This document shows, one piece after another, positions 33,946-46,301 of a stretch of 64,000 bases of DNA (its first letter is position 1; each line of letters starts with the position of its first letter). Location of the stretch: positions 54,390,743-54,454,742 of the forward strand of contig CM070723.1 in assembly GCA_036346275.1 (NCBI GenBank). Direction: 5' to 3'. The stretch comes from Otatea glauca. Lineage: Eukaryota; Streptophyta; Magnoliopsida; Poales; Poaceae. The notes under the pieces are model-generated. The model worked only from the letters and a program-made list of their open reading frames with translations, was not told the origin of the DNA and made no database searches. The translations under genes and the position numbers were made by a program.

Positions 33946-34151
33946 TTATTAGAAGGTTCAGCTGTTGGAACGTCCCTTTTGTTAGTGATGCGCCGCTCCG
34001 CCGCCTCGTCGACGATGACCCGCGCCCGGAGTAGAATCCTTTGTTGGCTATCCTGCACGGCCAGCGCCGGCGGCTCGGAAAATCTATCGATCAAGAAACT
34101 CATGGATCTGGTGGTGAGTTCACCCAGGAATGCCGAAAGGAAAATCTCCAT
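33946..34151 (-). pseudogene. NLR-like fragment F (5' end only)
   Basis: The minus strand reads MEIFLSAFLGELTTRSMSFL, then IDRFSEPPALAVQDSQQRIL and RARVIVDEAAERRITN, matching the first 56 or so residues of genes A-C, then loses similarity. The right side (34152-34440) is a diverged copy of the shared upstream region. This fragment confirms MEIF as the conserved start of the family. Confidence 0.88.
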
Positions 34152-34483
34152 CTGGGGACTCTCACCTCAGGTGGACGAGATTAGAGAACAAGTGGTGAGA
34201 TTTGGAATGTGTCTTAAACTCTAGTTATGCTATGTTTTTGGTCATTGCAGATTAGGAAAGTCATTACAGGTCTTAATGCCAAATGTTTTGTTTGAGCTGC
34301 CGCCAATGGACGGTTCTGTGACGCTCTTAAGTCATGCAAAAGATCAATCTATTTCATCCACACGATATTTGACCTTTGGTACTCCTTTCTCCTATACCTG
34401 ATTGTTCTCCTGAAGAGTTTCTCTCTCTTTGTTCAATACTAGTAACAGTTAAGAACAGGTACAGTTATTGTCATGAGTGTTTG
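34152..34483 (-). other. Diverged upstream region of fragment F
   Basis: Recognisable blocks of the A/B/C upstream region (for example GGTCATTGCAGATTAGGAAA). No gene. Confidence 0.5.
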
Positions 34484-34748
34484 TGTAGCAACACTAGACC
34501 GGCCAACTTGGACTCTTGTTCTCGATTTGCCCAAAAAGGAGTAAAGATTTGATTCCTCGGTAGCACACAGCATACACAACAAAACTGAAATCGAAAAGAT
34601 TTTCACGCCATGAATATTGGATTGGCCAATTAGGCATGTAAATAGGAGAGATTACAACCGAAGGAAACAATTAAGGGATTGATTGCATCTAAACATGGTC
34701 ATGCCTAATATAACCTAACTTGCCAAATGCATATGTGCATGGCTAACA
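34484..34748 (-). repeat. 3' LTR of a truncated Ty1-copia element
   Basis: About 265 bp from TGTAGCAACAC to ..GGCTAACA on the plus strand. On the minus strand it begins TGTTAGCCATGC and follows the polypurine tract CTGCGGGGGAG. Confidence 0.72.
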
Positions 34749-35631
34749 CTCCCCCGCAGTCGAAACGGTAGAAGGCCGGACGTTGAGACTGGACCGAAAT
34801 TCCGTGAAAACAGTCGACGGCAGACCTTTGGTGAAGATGTCCGCATACTGTGTCAAGGTAGGCACATGAAGTACGCGAACCTGGCCAAGTGCAACACGCT
34901 CACGAACAAAGTGTAGGTCGATCTCCACATGCTTGGTCCGCTGGTGTTGGACTGGATTGGTGGAGAGATACACCACGCTGATGTTGTCACAGTAAACCAG
35001 AGTAGCCTGATCGAGGGGAGAGTGAAGTTCCATCAGAAGCTAGCGGAGCCATGTGGCCTCAGCAATTCCATTGGCCATAGCACGATATTCAACCTCAGCG
35101 CTAGATCGGGACACGGTGTGTTGGCGCTTGGGAGACCAAGAGATGAGGTTGTCACCAAGGAAAACACCATATCCTGATGTGGACTTCCGAGTGTACGGGC
35201 AGTCGGCCCAGTCAGCATCAGTGTAGACAACCAGAGTGGCTGGGGATGTCCGGTGCAGGAGGAGACCATGGTCAAGCGTGCCACGGAGATAGCGAAGAAT
35301 ACGCTTTACCAGAGCGAGGTGAGGGACCCGGGGGTCATGCATGAACAGATAGACCTGCTGGATGGCATAAGTAATGTCGGGACGAGTGAATGTCAAATAC
35401 TACAAAGCACCTGCGAGGCTCCGATAGTCGGTGGCGTCATCAACAGGGTCGCCGGCGGCAGAGAGCTTCGAGTGCATATCGACTAGAGTGTTGCATGGTT
35501 TGCACTCAGACATGGCCGCGCGCTCGAGAATCTCAAGAATATAATGACGCTGAGATAGATGCATGGTTCCATTTTGTCTAGTCACCGATAATCCCAAGAA
35601 ATGATGGAGCGGTCCAAGGTCTTTCATCGAG
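34749..35631 (-). pseudogene. Ty1-copia pol fragment (RT end and RNase H)
   Basis: The minus strand shows MKDLGPLHHFLGLSVTRQNG (RT end), MTFTRPDITYAIQQVYLFMH, LRYLRGTLDHGLLLH, DADWADCPYTRKSTSGYGVF and SAEVEYRAMANGIAEATWLR, VYCDNISVVYLSTNPVQHQR, HFVRERVALGQVRVLHVPT: the standard copia RT end and RNase H order in at least three frames. 5' truncated at about 35631, where NLR-like fragment G begins. Stops separate the pieces. Confidence 0.88.
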
Positions 35632-36135
35632 ATGCGACTTGGTACTTCTTCAAGGTGCTTGTGTTTGGAAGCACGGTTCCTGAAGAGCAACCAAAGCTTG
35701 CATCTATAGCAATGGAGATATCTTAGGAGTGTTCTGACCTAGATGTATTTAAGGATTTCATTGGCCCTTTCGCAAATTCAAAAAATATTGATGGCTTTCT
35801 AGCTAACAGCTAATGTCAGCACACAGTAGTAGCGCAGAGTTCTTGTATGCGTTAAAGGGTGGAAGCAGAAAATTCTATTTCCATCCAGTGCAGGTCCAGG
35901 TGATACTAGGGTGGAAAATAAACATTTTTATCTTCGGGGAAGGTCTAAAATTGTTCAATATTGCGTAGTTGACTGCCACAATCGAGCAGGCTTTGCTCAT
36001 CAGGAGGTTCCCAAACTTACTATGGAAGAAGACATGTCAGAAAGTGTTACATAACAAGCTGTAAGATTCGTGAATCAAATTGTATGCTTATGAGCAATAA
36101 GCGCTGTAATAAGAGGAAGAATTTGAGTTAATTAA
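35632..36135 (+). pseudogene. NLR-like D-type fragment G (C-terminal half)
   Basis: The plus strand reads ASWYFFKVLVFGSTVPEEQP then KLASIAMEIS-stop. After many stops it ends KIRESNCMLMSNKRCNKRKN (about 36058-36130), matching the position of CEIRELQSSTVVKRKR in genes A-C. Same strand and type as the relics at 46765 and 59628. Confidence 0.82.
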
Positions 36136-36588
36136 ATAGAGCTAGTTTTATAAACATGCCGTATTACAACGTGATGCATGCATGCTGTTATAGATAGTAC
36201 GTATGTACATTTTCATTGTATAAGAAGCATCTCCATTTGGGAGCCTCTTCTTTATGGCTAAGATGGTGTGACAAATTCACATGTGAAGAACACACGTCTA
36301 TGTAATATTTAAGCCTTTTTGCCTTCCGGTACTTAATCGAGTGTTGGCTAAATGATTTGCTTGAACTGAAAAAAAAAATGAATACAAAACGATTGACAAG
36401 CACTATAATTAATATAGATCATGAAAATTTTCCTCAACGTCATGCATTATTCCGCAAGTCAACACATGGAGTTTACATATAAGAAAATAGTAGTACAGTT
36501 ATTCATCTGTGATCTAATACCCTTTCAAAGAAAGAAAAACTTGTGAAGTTGCGATATAACTAACATATGATCCAATATAGCGACAAAA
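36136..36588 (-). other. 3' flank of NLR-like gene B
   Basis: Shared with the flanks of genes A and C. No ORF of interest. Confidence 0.55.
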
Positions 36589-38058
36589 TTAACCAAGTGC
36601 AATTCTATTATTCAGAGAGCGCTTCCTCTTAACGACTGTACTACTCTGTAGCTGCCGAATCTCACAAGTGGAGATATAGTTATGGTAGGGCGGTATCTGA
36701 GACTTCCATGCGAGGGCTTTGAATTTTCCATGAGGCTTAATGCTTCCAAACATCACATCTTGAATTGTTATCTTGGGAATATCCTCTTGAGATGAGCATG
36801 TTTGATACTGATCATAAACCAACAAATCTTCAGTAGCTCTATCCATTATTGGAAGATAAGTGGATTTATTGTCCTTCAAAAGATCCCATGGATGTTTACC
36901 AAATTTAGAGAGATGTTTCTGTATGTAGCCTCTCAAAAATGACAGGACCTTGCACCAATAGTGGATGTTAAAGTTTTCTCTCAACAAGCAAGCAGTAAAG
37001 TTTGCACCAATGAGATCTCCATTTAGCGCCGCCCTGGCTATCTCCATGGCCAAATATGCAAATCTTGGGTGCATCTCAGGATTTGTGCTTCCGAACGTAA
37101 CCACCTTGAAGAAATACCAAAACGCTTCATGAGACAGACGTTTAAGTTCAAGAGCTTGCGTTGTTCCAAACTTCCTGATTTTGCCTGATCGGCTTGTGAT
37201 TATGATTTTACTACCACTTGCTGTGCACTGTTTAGAAGCAGAACACAACCTTTTCCATGCACCTTCATTGAGATCCCCAACTACCTCAACAACAACTAGC
37301 AATCTCCTGTCTTCGTTCAAGGAACAATTTTGATATTTCATCCCAAGCATTCCGTCTCTAAAATCATTGTCGCTCAAGAAGATAATACGTGAAAAATAAT
37401 TACAGACTCTTACATCATTGCATACATGAGCGACAAGGGTGCTCTTCCCCACTCTCCCTGGACCGACAATAGGAAGGACATCAGGATTGTCAACACTAGG
37501 GAGTTCTGTGTGGAGCAGGAAGTTGATGACCAGTTCCATTTCCATTTGGCGGTTAAAAATGCACTTGTTCAACAAGAGATGCATGCTATAAGGCTGGTGG
37601 CACAAACGAGGGTTGCTTTTCAAGAACATGACTAACTCATTCACATCAAGAAGCATGGTGTTCAAACTGTCGACCGCCTCTTGCAGTTCTTCTAAAGTAG
37701 TCTGTCTGCTGCTACTGGAGAGACAGAGACGTTTTGCATAATTGAATATATACATATCCGAAAAGTGACTCACCGCCTGATCTTTATCCTCCCCTTCTTG
37801 GTGAGCACGGTATCTGAAGGTGTTGAGTACGTAGTAGCCTCGGTACATCGCATCTCTCAGCATGCTCAGCTGTTGGAGAATCCCTTGGTTTGTGATGCGA
37901 CGCGCCTCAACCTCCTCGACGACGACCTGCGCCCGGAGTAGAATCCTTTGTAGTCTATCCTCAACGGGCAGCGCCGGCTGCTTGGAGTATTTATTGATGA
38001 CGAAACTCATGGATCTCTGGGCGAGTTCACCCAAGGCCGCAGAAAGGAATATCTCCAT
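36589..38058 (-). CDS. NLR-like protein without LRR, gene B
   Basis: Intronless, 489 residues, start MEIFLSAALGELAQRSMSFV at 38058. It aligns end to end with A and C. P-loop GPGRVGKST, kinase-2 position LLVVVEVVGDL (DD absent), RNBS-B SKIIITSRSGKI, RNBS-C-like FWYFFKVVTFGSTNPE. C-terminal family segment DIPKITIQDVMFGSIKPHGK and WKSQIPPYHNYISTCEIRQL, ending KRKRSLNNRIALG. No LRR, no MHD. It keeps RAALNGDL after EIA, shortened in A. No disabling change, so probably functional or recently so. The D-type relic G lies 450 bp beyond its 3' end in convergent orientation. Confidence 0.85.
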   Translation of the reverse strand: MEIFLSAALGELAQRSMSFVINKYSKQPALPVEDRLQRILLRAQVVVEEVEARRITNQGILQQLSMLRDAMYRGYYVLNTFRYRAHQEGEDKDQAVSHFSDMYIFNYAKRLCLSSSSRQTTLEELQEAVDSLNTMLLDVNELVMFLKSNPRLCHQPYSMHLLLNKCIFNRQMEMELVINFLLHTELPSVDNPDVLPIVGPGRVGKSTLVAHVCNDVRVCNYFSRIIFLSDNDFRDGMLGMKYQNCSLNEDRRLLVVVEVVGDLNEGAWKRLCSASKQCTASGSKIIITSRSGKIRKFGTTQALELKRLSHEAFWYFFKVVTFGSTNPEMHPRFAYLAMEIARAALNGDLIGANFTACLLRENFNIHYWCKVLSFLRGYIQKHLSKFGKHPWDLLKDNKSTYLPIMDRATEDLLVYDQYQTCSSQEDIPKITIQDVMFGSIKPHGKFKALAWKSQIPPYHNYISTCEIRQLQSSTVVKRKRSLNNRIALG

Positions 38059-38429
38059 TTCCGGCGCTCTGCCCTCAGGAAGATTGTGTAACGGGAGGAC
38101 AAGAGAATGAACAGTGAGTCGACTAATGTGATGTCTCTGAAACCCAATTTATGCTCCGCTTCTGGTCATTGCTGATTAGGAAAGTCAAGCCTCATGGTCA
38201 AAACTCAGAGAGCAAGTGGCGAACAACAACTGAAACAGAGAGGAATTACCATGGACAATACCTCTCTTTGCTATGAGCGCCGAAAAATCAATCCATTCCA
38301 TGCACATGATCTTTGACAATTGGGCTTCCTATCTCCTGTACGGCTGTACCTGCTTACCACTGTTACTGCTTGAGTTTTTCTTTCTTTCTTTAGAACATAT
38401 ACTTGACTGATTAGCAACAGGTACAACTC
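38059..38429 (-). promoter_or_regulatory. Upstream region of gene B
   Basis: Closely similar to the upstream regions of A and C until it is cut at 38430 by the Ty1-copia element. In A and C the similarity continues (GGTCTTTGCTTACTGAACCA), so the insertion removed the distal 5' region from gene B. Confidence 0.6.
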
Positions 38430-38434
38430 TTGGG

Positions 38435-38815
38435 TGTCGCAACCAACCGATCAAAATTGGCTTGCCGATCTATTCTTCAATCGCTGCTTCTTGTGTTCAC
38501 AACTGAACCTTGTTGATGAGAATTTCAAGAGTCAACACAACAGAGCTGCGACCTGAAACAAAACAGAGAACGAAAGAAGCTCCTCTCAAAAAACAGAGAT
38601 CGATCTTTGGTGCTGCAAATACCACCGCAGCATTTTCTGTTTTCCTCTTATCTTTATATAGAATAATTTTACATATATCTTTCTGTTAACCGACTCCAAA
38701 CAAACTCCCAAATTACCACTAACATGGACTCTTAACATATTCTACCCGCGCGGTTTACTGTTGCACTTCCGGCAACTATCTTATCTGACAAGCTAAAACA
38801 TACCGTAATGACTCT
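38435..38815 (-). repeat. Copia LTR, left (3') copy
   Basis: Starts TGTCGCAACCAACCGATC. It matches the right LTR almost base for base for about 300 bp, then has about 80 bp (around 38715-38790) that is missing in the right copy, then matches again (AGCTAAAACATACCGTA). Confidence 0.85.
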
Positions 38816-38829
38816 GAAGATGTGAAATC

Positions 38830-40165
38830 ATGTGCTGAAAAATTGGCTTAGAATTGAATTTGCGAAATGTGCTGAAAAATTAGCTCAGAATTGATTTTCA
38901 ATGTGGGCGGTACTACGGGACCAATGGGCGGTAGTTATTTTCCATACATGTGTTTTTCTGGTTTTCGAACTAGCGGTGCTACCGGGCTACTGAGCGGTAC
39001 TACCGGATGTCGCGATTTTTGCGTGGATTGTTTGATTTTATGCAATGCTTGTGTGATTAATTGCATGGACTGATGTTGAGTCATGTCGTGGACTTGTGCT
39101 CGGAATTATTTCTTGTTTATTCATGTGCAGGTGTTGCTCGAAGGCGAACGTGGTCGATGATGGGACTGGAACTAGGTTTGTGGAGGAACTGAGATTCGGG
39201 ACTAGGTTCAGGGAGGAATCAAGGTCTTAGTGGTCAAGTATGTCATGTGAGACGTTCGGATTAAAGAACGGTGCACGTGAAGGCGAGTGAGTCACACGAG
39301 AGTGGCAGGTGGGCCGTACACGTACAGTTGTAAAAGTTTGGGGCAGTTTGCATGTATTGAGCTATGTTGGGTCAGATGGACATGCATGCGAACTGTTGCT
39401 CATTATAAATAGAAAAGTGATGTCTCCTATTTATGTAAGAGAGTTATGTTTAGAGTTATACTCTTTTGTTTTAGAGTACTGTACACAAACAGAGAAAGAA
39501 AATAAAAAATCCCAATTTCCTCGGCCTCCGGAGCGCACGAACCGAGCGTGAGTCTCCGCGTAGTTACAGCACCGTGATGCTACAGTGATATTGCATTGTT
39601 ACCGTACTTTGCTACAGTGATCGCTATTTACTGTTTACCGTTTTTGCTAAGGCGGTCTGTTTTTGTTTGTTCTTTGCGTTCTTGCCCAGTTTTGGTTCTT
39701 ATAGATTGATTCATTGTCTCTCTTGATTCAACGAGTTTAATCTTGATTTGATCTATCCAAAACCTTCCTAGGACATCAACTTAGAGTTCCTGAAAGTTTC
39801 ATTGACTAATCTTTTGTAGATTTTGATTAATCTCGAAATTAGGACTAGGTCAATCCTCGTTAAAATCTATTTCAGTAAGCTTTTGGGGCCTATAACTTTT
39901 GATCCATAAATCCGATTGCGCTGATTCTTTTTTTTAGATTTGTATTGGAATCTAGTTTCTACAGTTAAAATTTTAGGGCAATCCGTCGGTTGGATCTCCG
40001 GAAATATAAGTTTTAGTGATTACATCTTATTTTGTTTTGTCGAATCCGAATCAGGCAATTTGAGTCCGAATTGGGGTGTTGCAAAAATCATCAAAATTTT
40101 GATTTTAGCTTCTGCGCAATCATTAACCCCCCCTCTGATTGCTATATTAGTGTATATCGATCCTA
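38830..40165 (+). mobile_element. LTR-like insertion inside the copia element
   Basis: Foreign to the copia element. It contains GCGGTACTACCGG-type repeats (38905-39010), a TATA-like ATTATAAATAG (39403-39413) and the terminal AACCCCCCCTCTGATTGCTA, which resembles the end of the solo LTR at 26853-27905 and, inverted, part of the hAT-type element at 60508. Probably a solo copia-type LTR; exact ends not defined. Confidence 0.55.
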
Positions 40166-43100
40166 TAGAAGACTAAATTTACCTGCAGCTAGAATGAACT
40201 CTGAAGACTTGGGACTCAACACAACAAGTTTAGTTTGTCATTACACGTCCCTAAACTTGATGAGCAGTCTTCGCATCTGTTACTCCCAGTTTCTACCGCA
40301 GCTCAGAAAATCTCACCCGACCAAGAGACTTCATCAACATGTCTGCAAGTTGATCTTCAGTCTTAACATATTCAACCTCAATCTTCCCATCTTCAATACA
40401 CTTTGTAATAAAGTGATATCTAGTATCGATATATTTGCTTCTCTCATGATATACCGGGTTTTTGCTAAATGAAATTGCTGTCTTGTTATCAATTCTCAAA
40501 ACAAACTTCTATGTTTGCTCCTCCAACAGATTTGCTAACAGTCATGCTAACCAAATTCCTTGACACGCAGCCATGGTTGCAGCGACATATTCAGCCTCGC
40601 AGGATGACAATGTCACGATCCTTTGCTTTTGTGACTACCAAGCAACTATAACCCATGAAGAAAGCAATCCCCGTAGTGCTTTTCCGATCGTTTACATCAC
40701 AGGCAAAGTCACTATCACAGTATCCAACTAACCTCAACTCTGCACTGCCAGTTTTGCCATAGAAACAACCAAAGTTCAAAGTTCCATTAACATACCTTAG
40801 AATGTGTTTGATAGTAACCAAGTGTTGTGATGTAGGCTTCTCCATAAATTGACTTACGTACCCAACGGCAAAAGCAATGTCAGGACGAGTATTCACCAAA
40901 TAACGCAAGCTTCCAACGGTACTCCTGTACATGGTTGCATCCAGAACGGGTTCATTGCTTTGCTTGCTAAGTTTTAGTCGATTCTCCATGGGTGTATGAC
41001 ATGAATTGCAGCCCTTTAAACCTGCTTGCTCGATGATTCTAGCTGCATATCCACTTTGGCATAAAGAGATACCACGGACCGATTGTTTCACATCAATACC
41101 CAGATAATAGCTCAAGAGTCCGAGGTCACTCATGCTAAGCAACTTCTTCATCTGGCTCTTGAAATCAGCAATGGCAGCAAGAGATGATGAAGTTATAATA
41201 AGGTCGTCCTCATATACACCAACAAGTATAACAACACCTGCAATGTTTTTCTTGCAAACTGCATGTTCATGTGGACACCTTTCAAAACTCAAAGACTCAA
41301 GACTCTTGTCCAACTTATAATTCCAAGCCCTGGGAGCTTGTCGAAGACCATATAACGCTTTCCGCAGCTTTAATACCATCTGATGTTTACGTTAATCAAC
41401 AAAACCTGGAGGTTGCAACACATACATTTCTTCCATTAATTCTCCATTCAACAAAGCGGATTTGACATCCATATGATGCACCTCCCAATTTCCATGTGCC
41501 GCAATTGCAATAAGCAAACGAATTGTTTCAAAACGTGCTACTGGAGCGAATACCTCCTCAAAGTCCACCCCTTGCTTCTGTGCGTAGCCTTTCGCAACAA
41601 GGCGTGCTTTGTACTTCACAATCTTCCCTCTTGAGTCTTTCTTCACTTTATAAACCCATTTCAGGCCAATTGCTTTTTGTCCCTCAGGTAAAGACATTAG
41701 CTCCCATGTCTTATTCTCCTGGATTGAGGTCATTTCCAGCAGTCTTCCCTCATTGCATCTTGAAGACTCGCTGGTTCTTCTGAAGTCATCAACATCAAAT
41801 CGCAATCAACAGAGTCCACCTCGGTTTTTTCATTGTATATGTCCTCGAGAGTTCTGAATCGTTGAGGCTCTTCTGATGAATATGACGTAGCAGGGGTAGC
41901 AGGGGAAGATGATGGTGAATCTTGAAGTTGATCTACTATTTCGGTTATTGGAGATTCAGTGCCCACATACGAGTGAACAGAATCACTTTCGTCTGTTGGA
42001 TTACATGCGGTCTCCATGTGATGATGCAGGATGATCAGCCTGTTCTTCTTGGCTATGTGTTTCTTGACTCTCAACCGAATTAATACCCAGATCAATCTCA
42101 AAAATATTTTCCATAATACCAGGTTCAATTATGGTTTCCTCAGACTAGTTCCACAGCCCTACTTCATCAAAGATGACATCTCGGCTCACCATCACCTTGC
42201 CAATATTCGAATTATAGAACCTGTAAGGTTTTTGATCCTCGTTCATAGACAATAAACACAACTTTGACACTTCTGTCATCAAGCTTTTTGAGATGCGGTG
42301 CTGTCACTTTGATGTGTGCATCGCATCCAAAAACACGAAGATGATGTACTCTTGGTTTTCGTTTGTACTACAATTCATATGGTGTTGTGGCTTGAACACT
42401 ACGAGTTGGAGATCGGTTCAACAAATAGACTGCGGTTGCTACTGCTTCACCCCAGAAATAACCGAGCATCTCTTGTTCTTTAACAAACATCTAGCTATCC
42501 CAACTATTGTCTGATTTCGGCGTTCTGCTACTCCATTCTGCTGCAGAGAATATGGTGCAGTAAGAAGTCTTTTCACTCCTTGCTATGCACTGTAATCATC
42601 AAACTCATGTGATACAAATTCTCCTCCATGATCTGTACAGAGTGCTTCAAGTTTTCTGCCCACTTCCACTTTAGCAAGCATCTTGATCTTCCTGAAACCA
42701 ATCAAAGCTTCATCTTTTGTTTTTATCAAAACAACCCACATGAATCTTGAATAATAATCAACCATGAGCACAAAATACCTATTTCCAGCCAGTGTTTGAG
42801 GAGAAATCGGACCACACAAGTCTGCATGGACAAGTTCTAGAGGCTCCTGTGCATGGTACAATGATTTCTGCGGAAACGGGTGATGCCTTTGCTTTCCCAC
42901 TAGACACACCTCACAAAGCTGTTCTCAGTGATCTATGTGAGGCATTCCTTCCACCATGTATTGCTGAGACAAAATTTTCAAAGCACGGAAATTAATATGG
43001 CCAAACCTGACATGCCATAACCACTCCTTCTGATCATATTTCTCCAAGAGACAAACCGGTTCTGTTCGGTTCAGATGATAGGAGTATAGATGATTCCAAG

Positions 43101-44785
43101 ACCTTTTTGCCTTGATCACAAAATTTCCCTCTTGGTCATAAACACTCAGCCATCCACTCCCAATCACTACCTTGCAACCCGTTGCTTCAAGTTGGCCCAC
43201 ACTAATCACATTGGTGCGCAATCGAGGGATGTAATACACCCTAGTTAGCAGCTTATGTTCATCAAATAAACCTTTGAGTAGCACCGACCCTTGGCCTTGA
43301 ATATCAACAATCGATTCATCTCCGAACTTTACTGAACCTGTCATGGAAGTATCTAATTTTGTGAATACTGTTTTGCAGCCTGTCATATGGTTACTAGCCC
43401 CCGTATCTAAGTACCATATGTCTTTGGAGTCTTGCCCTTCACCTCCAAGTACCAAATCAGGTTCAATCTCCTCTTCGTTAAGCATGACAAAATTAGCTCC
43501 AGAATCTGCCATGTTGGATAACTCACATGCTTCCAGCATGCTGGTTCATCCTCTCTGACCTTCTCCACGAAATGCGCTTTTTTCTTTCTTTGGTTTAGTG
43601 CATTCCGAAGCAAAATGACCCATCTTGGAACAATTGTAAAATTTGATTTTCATCTTGTCAAACTTCCGATAAGGCCTTCTTTCTGTGTCATCTCCACGAC
43701 CAACCGTATGACCACGGACACCTCCTCTCTTGAAGCCATTGCTGGGAACATCTCTTCCCTTCTTCTCTTTCACGGATAGAGCTTCCCATTGGGTACGTGA
43801 AAGCAGCAATTGCTCTCTATCTTCTTTGCGGTGATGTCGCCCTTTTATGCTTTCTTCAAACACGTGAAGTCTGCCAATGGCTTCTGTTAAAGACATGCTC
43901 GATAAATCCCCCCATTGCTCAATTGTGTCGACAATAGGTAGGAATTTATCAGGTACTGCACTAAACAATTTTTCAATCACAGAGCTATCCTTCACCTCCG
44001 TGCCCAACGCACATGTTTCACCCACCAAACCAGTGTGCTTTTGCAAAAAATTAGCAATACTCTCTGAGTCTTGCATGATCATACGATCGAGTTGTCTCTT
44101 GAGTGCTAGTACCCTCGCCTTCTTGACGCGATCCTGACCAACACGCATCTCTTTGATGTGTTGGAAACTAATCAAGACTTGCCAAAATTGTTGATTTGCC
44201 GTGTCATGAAAGGCAGGTAAAGATCATGATACAATCGGCAAATAAAATCAAATCAAATCAATTAGTTTGTTTCCTTCGTTAGGTTTTTCATGTTTAGTAG
44301 TTGCCTTGGTTAGGTGGTCAGCCCACTATAAAAAGGCATGTATCCATGAGTTTGACAATAACATCACAAGAAGTAAACACAAGAGAAAATTGTCCCAAAG
44401 TTTTTGTGTTCTGCATGTGTTAGTGACCCAGGGCTAAACCCAACAATTAGTATTAGAGCCTAAGATTTTGGATCAACCCGCTGCCCCCGGGAGGAGGAGA
44501 CTCCTGGGGGCGGCACTTGAGGAAGCGTGGAGAATGTCCAGGCTATCGCCGCCGGCGTGGATGGCGGAGGGACGCTACGAGCTCACGGCGAGGAGGCACG
44601 TGGTTGATTTCTAGCGGCGTGGCGCACGGCCTAGCTCTCGGTGGCGAGGCGCGTCGAGCAAGACGGAGCGCGTGTGGGCTCCGGGTGCCTTGCTGCGGGA
44701 TGGCAGTGTGCGAGTCCAGGCCAGCAGGGGAAACGACGCGTACAAGCATTGCGGCTTTGAGTGCGCAGTGCAAGATGAGATGCAA

Positions 44786-45100
44786 AGCTCAGGAGCTCCT
44801 GCGCGGCAACAGCGGGGTGGAGGAGCTGCTCGACGCCAGCTTCGGCTGCCGCGTCGACCACATTCGGGAGGTGATACTGTTGGTTCTGCGCATCACGGTG
44901 TTGTGCACGACTAAGACCCCAAGGACAAGTCGACGATGCGGGACGTGGTGACCATCCTGGAGAGGCTTGACAATGCCAAGGACATCACGAGAGAGGAGTG
45001 CACCAGCAAAGAGCTTCTCGATCGTGCTTTAATCCTTGATGCGTTTGAGGAACCAGGACGTGCATGCAAGGAACCAGGAGGTGATGTCCGCCCGAGCATG
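44786..45100 (+). pseudogene. Captured receptor-kinase C-terminal fragment
   Basis: The plus strand reads QELLRGNSGVEELLDASFGC, RVDHIREVILLVLRITVLCT and then, after a one-base frameshift near 44917, KDKSTMRDVVTILERLDNAK. This matches the C-terminal kinase subdomain XI and tail of LRR receptor-like kinases of the PXY/TDR type (VDHVREEMLLVLRIAVLCT and RPTMRDVVTML pattern, from memory). No introns, catalytic loop or start are present. It lies wholly inside the small LTR element. Confidence 0.72.
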
Positions 45101-45224
45101 TAGAAAAAAAAGTGAGTTCATGTATGCGAATTTCTTCAGAGAAGTCGTGCGCATCAGAAGAAATCATACTGCATAAGAAGATCAAAATGAAGTCACTGTG
45201 TGTGCAAAGTCAAGACAGTCAAAG

Positions 45225-45370
45225 TTGACTCCAGGACGTTGAGGAGGTGTGTTCGCTGTCCAAAGTCAAGTTCATCGAAGACGACTTTGGGGCATTGAGG
45301 AGATGCGTTCGTTGTCCAAAGTAAAGTCCGTCGAAGATATCCGGGTGTTGAGGAGTTGTGAACATCGTTT
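45225..45370 (+). repeat. Short tandem repeats in the small LTR element
   Basis: Three units of about 55 bp built on GTTCGTTGTCCAAAGTCAAG and TCGAAGA. Similar units occur at 62560-62710 in the second small LTR element. Confidence 0.7.
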
Positions 45371-46301
45371 TGTTGTGTGTGCACATGAGTTCTTGCAGGT
45401 GCGTCCAAGTTCACTCGTAGGTAAGTTCTAATGCGAGTCTGCATCACCGTCAAGTTGCGTTACCAGTGAAAAAGACAATTGGAGCTGAGGCAAAAGGTCA
45501 AAATCATCGGCGAGGTGCGTCACCGGCGGTATGGCCAGCAAGAAGGCAGAACTCTTTAGAGATGCGTTCACCATCCTGTGTCGAGTAAAATTTGGGTAAA
45601 TCGTAGTTGAGACCGATTGCCTAAATAAGTAGAGTTGACAAGTCTTGATTATGGGAGAGATTGTTGGAAATTAATCAAGACTTGCCAAAATTGTTGATTT
45701 GCCCTGTCATGAAAGGCAAGTAAAGATCATGATGCAATCGGCAAATAAAATAAAATCAAATCAGTTAGTTTGTTTCCTTAGTTAGGCTTTTCATGTTTAG
45801 TAGTTACCTTGGTTAGGTGGTCAGCCCACTATAAAAAGGCATGTATCCATGAGTTTGACAATAACAACACAAGAAGTAAACACAAGAAAAAATTATCCTA
45901 AAGTTTTGTGTTCGGCATGTGCTCGTGATCCAGGGCTAAACCCAACATGATGGCCTCCCAAGCTTCTCTTGCCGACTCCTTTCCTGCAATTGCCGACATC
46001 ATAGAATTAGGCACGGTTTGCGAGATTGTAGCCAGAGCTCCCTGATCTTTCTCTTCTTCAACAGGAAAAGCTCCTTCTATTGCTGCCCAAACACCAAGAG
46101 ATCGCAAGATAATTTTCATCTTTACTGCCCACAGCCTGTAGTTGGTATTGTTGAGAATCGGGTATTGAATAGGCACTCCTCCAGTTCTTGTCAGCGATCG
46201 TCCAGAGAAAGACGTTTCTGCGTCATTCCCAGACAGATCGCTACTTCTCGACGTGCTCGGTGGTCGCTCCATGGTCACTAAGCCGTAGCTCTGATACCAA
46301 T

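Larger units (their letters stand above)
44159..45947 (+). mobile_element. Small non-autonomous LTR element with captured kinase sequence
   Basis: LTRs of 287 and 286 bp (44159-44445 and 45662-45947), both TGTTGGAA..AACCCAACA and nearly identical. Flanked by a perfect 5-bp duplication TGATG (44154-44158 and 45948-45952). The site after the left LTR, ATTAGTATTAGAGCC, is close to a tRNA-Met primer-binding site; the polypurine tract is ATGGGAGAGAT (45651-45661). The 1.2-kb interior has no gag or pol. It splits gag of the surrounding copia element. Plus orientation. Confidence 0.93.
40293..46278 (-). pseudogene. Ty1-copia gag-pol
   Basis: Read leftward: gag start (46278; PILNNTNYRLWAVKMKIILR, TISQTVPNSMM), interrupted at 45947-44159 and resuming IKEMRVGQDRVKKARVLALK; zinc knuckle NCSKMGHFASEC with the first Cys replaced by Phe; protease WYLDTGASNHMTG (about 43410); GAG-pre-integrase WLWHVRFGHINF; a stop before the integrase; integrase HADLCGPISPQTLAGNRYFV and CTDHGGEF (42583-42909); RT KWVYKVKKDSRGKIVKYKAR and VDFEEVFAPVARFETIRLL, then a stop at 41392; RT second half YGLRQAPRAWN, VYEDD, YYLGI; RNase H CDSDFACDVNDRKSTTG and ERSKYIDTRYHFI (40293-40499). 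Order protease-integrase-RT-RNase H marks Ty1-copia. Several stops make it non-functional. Confidence 0.92.
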
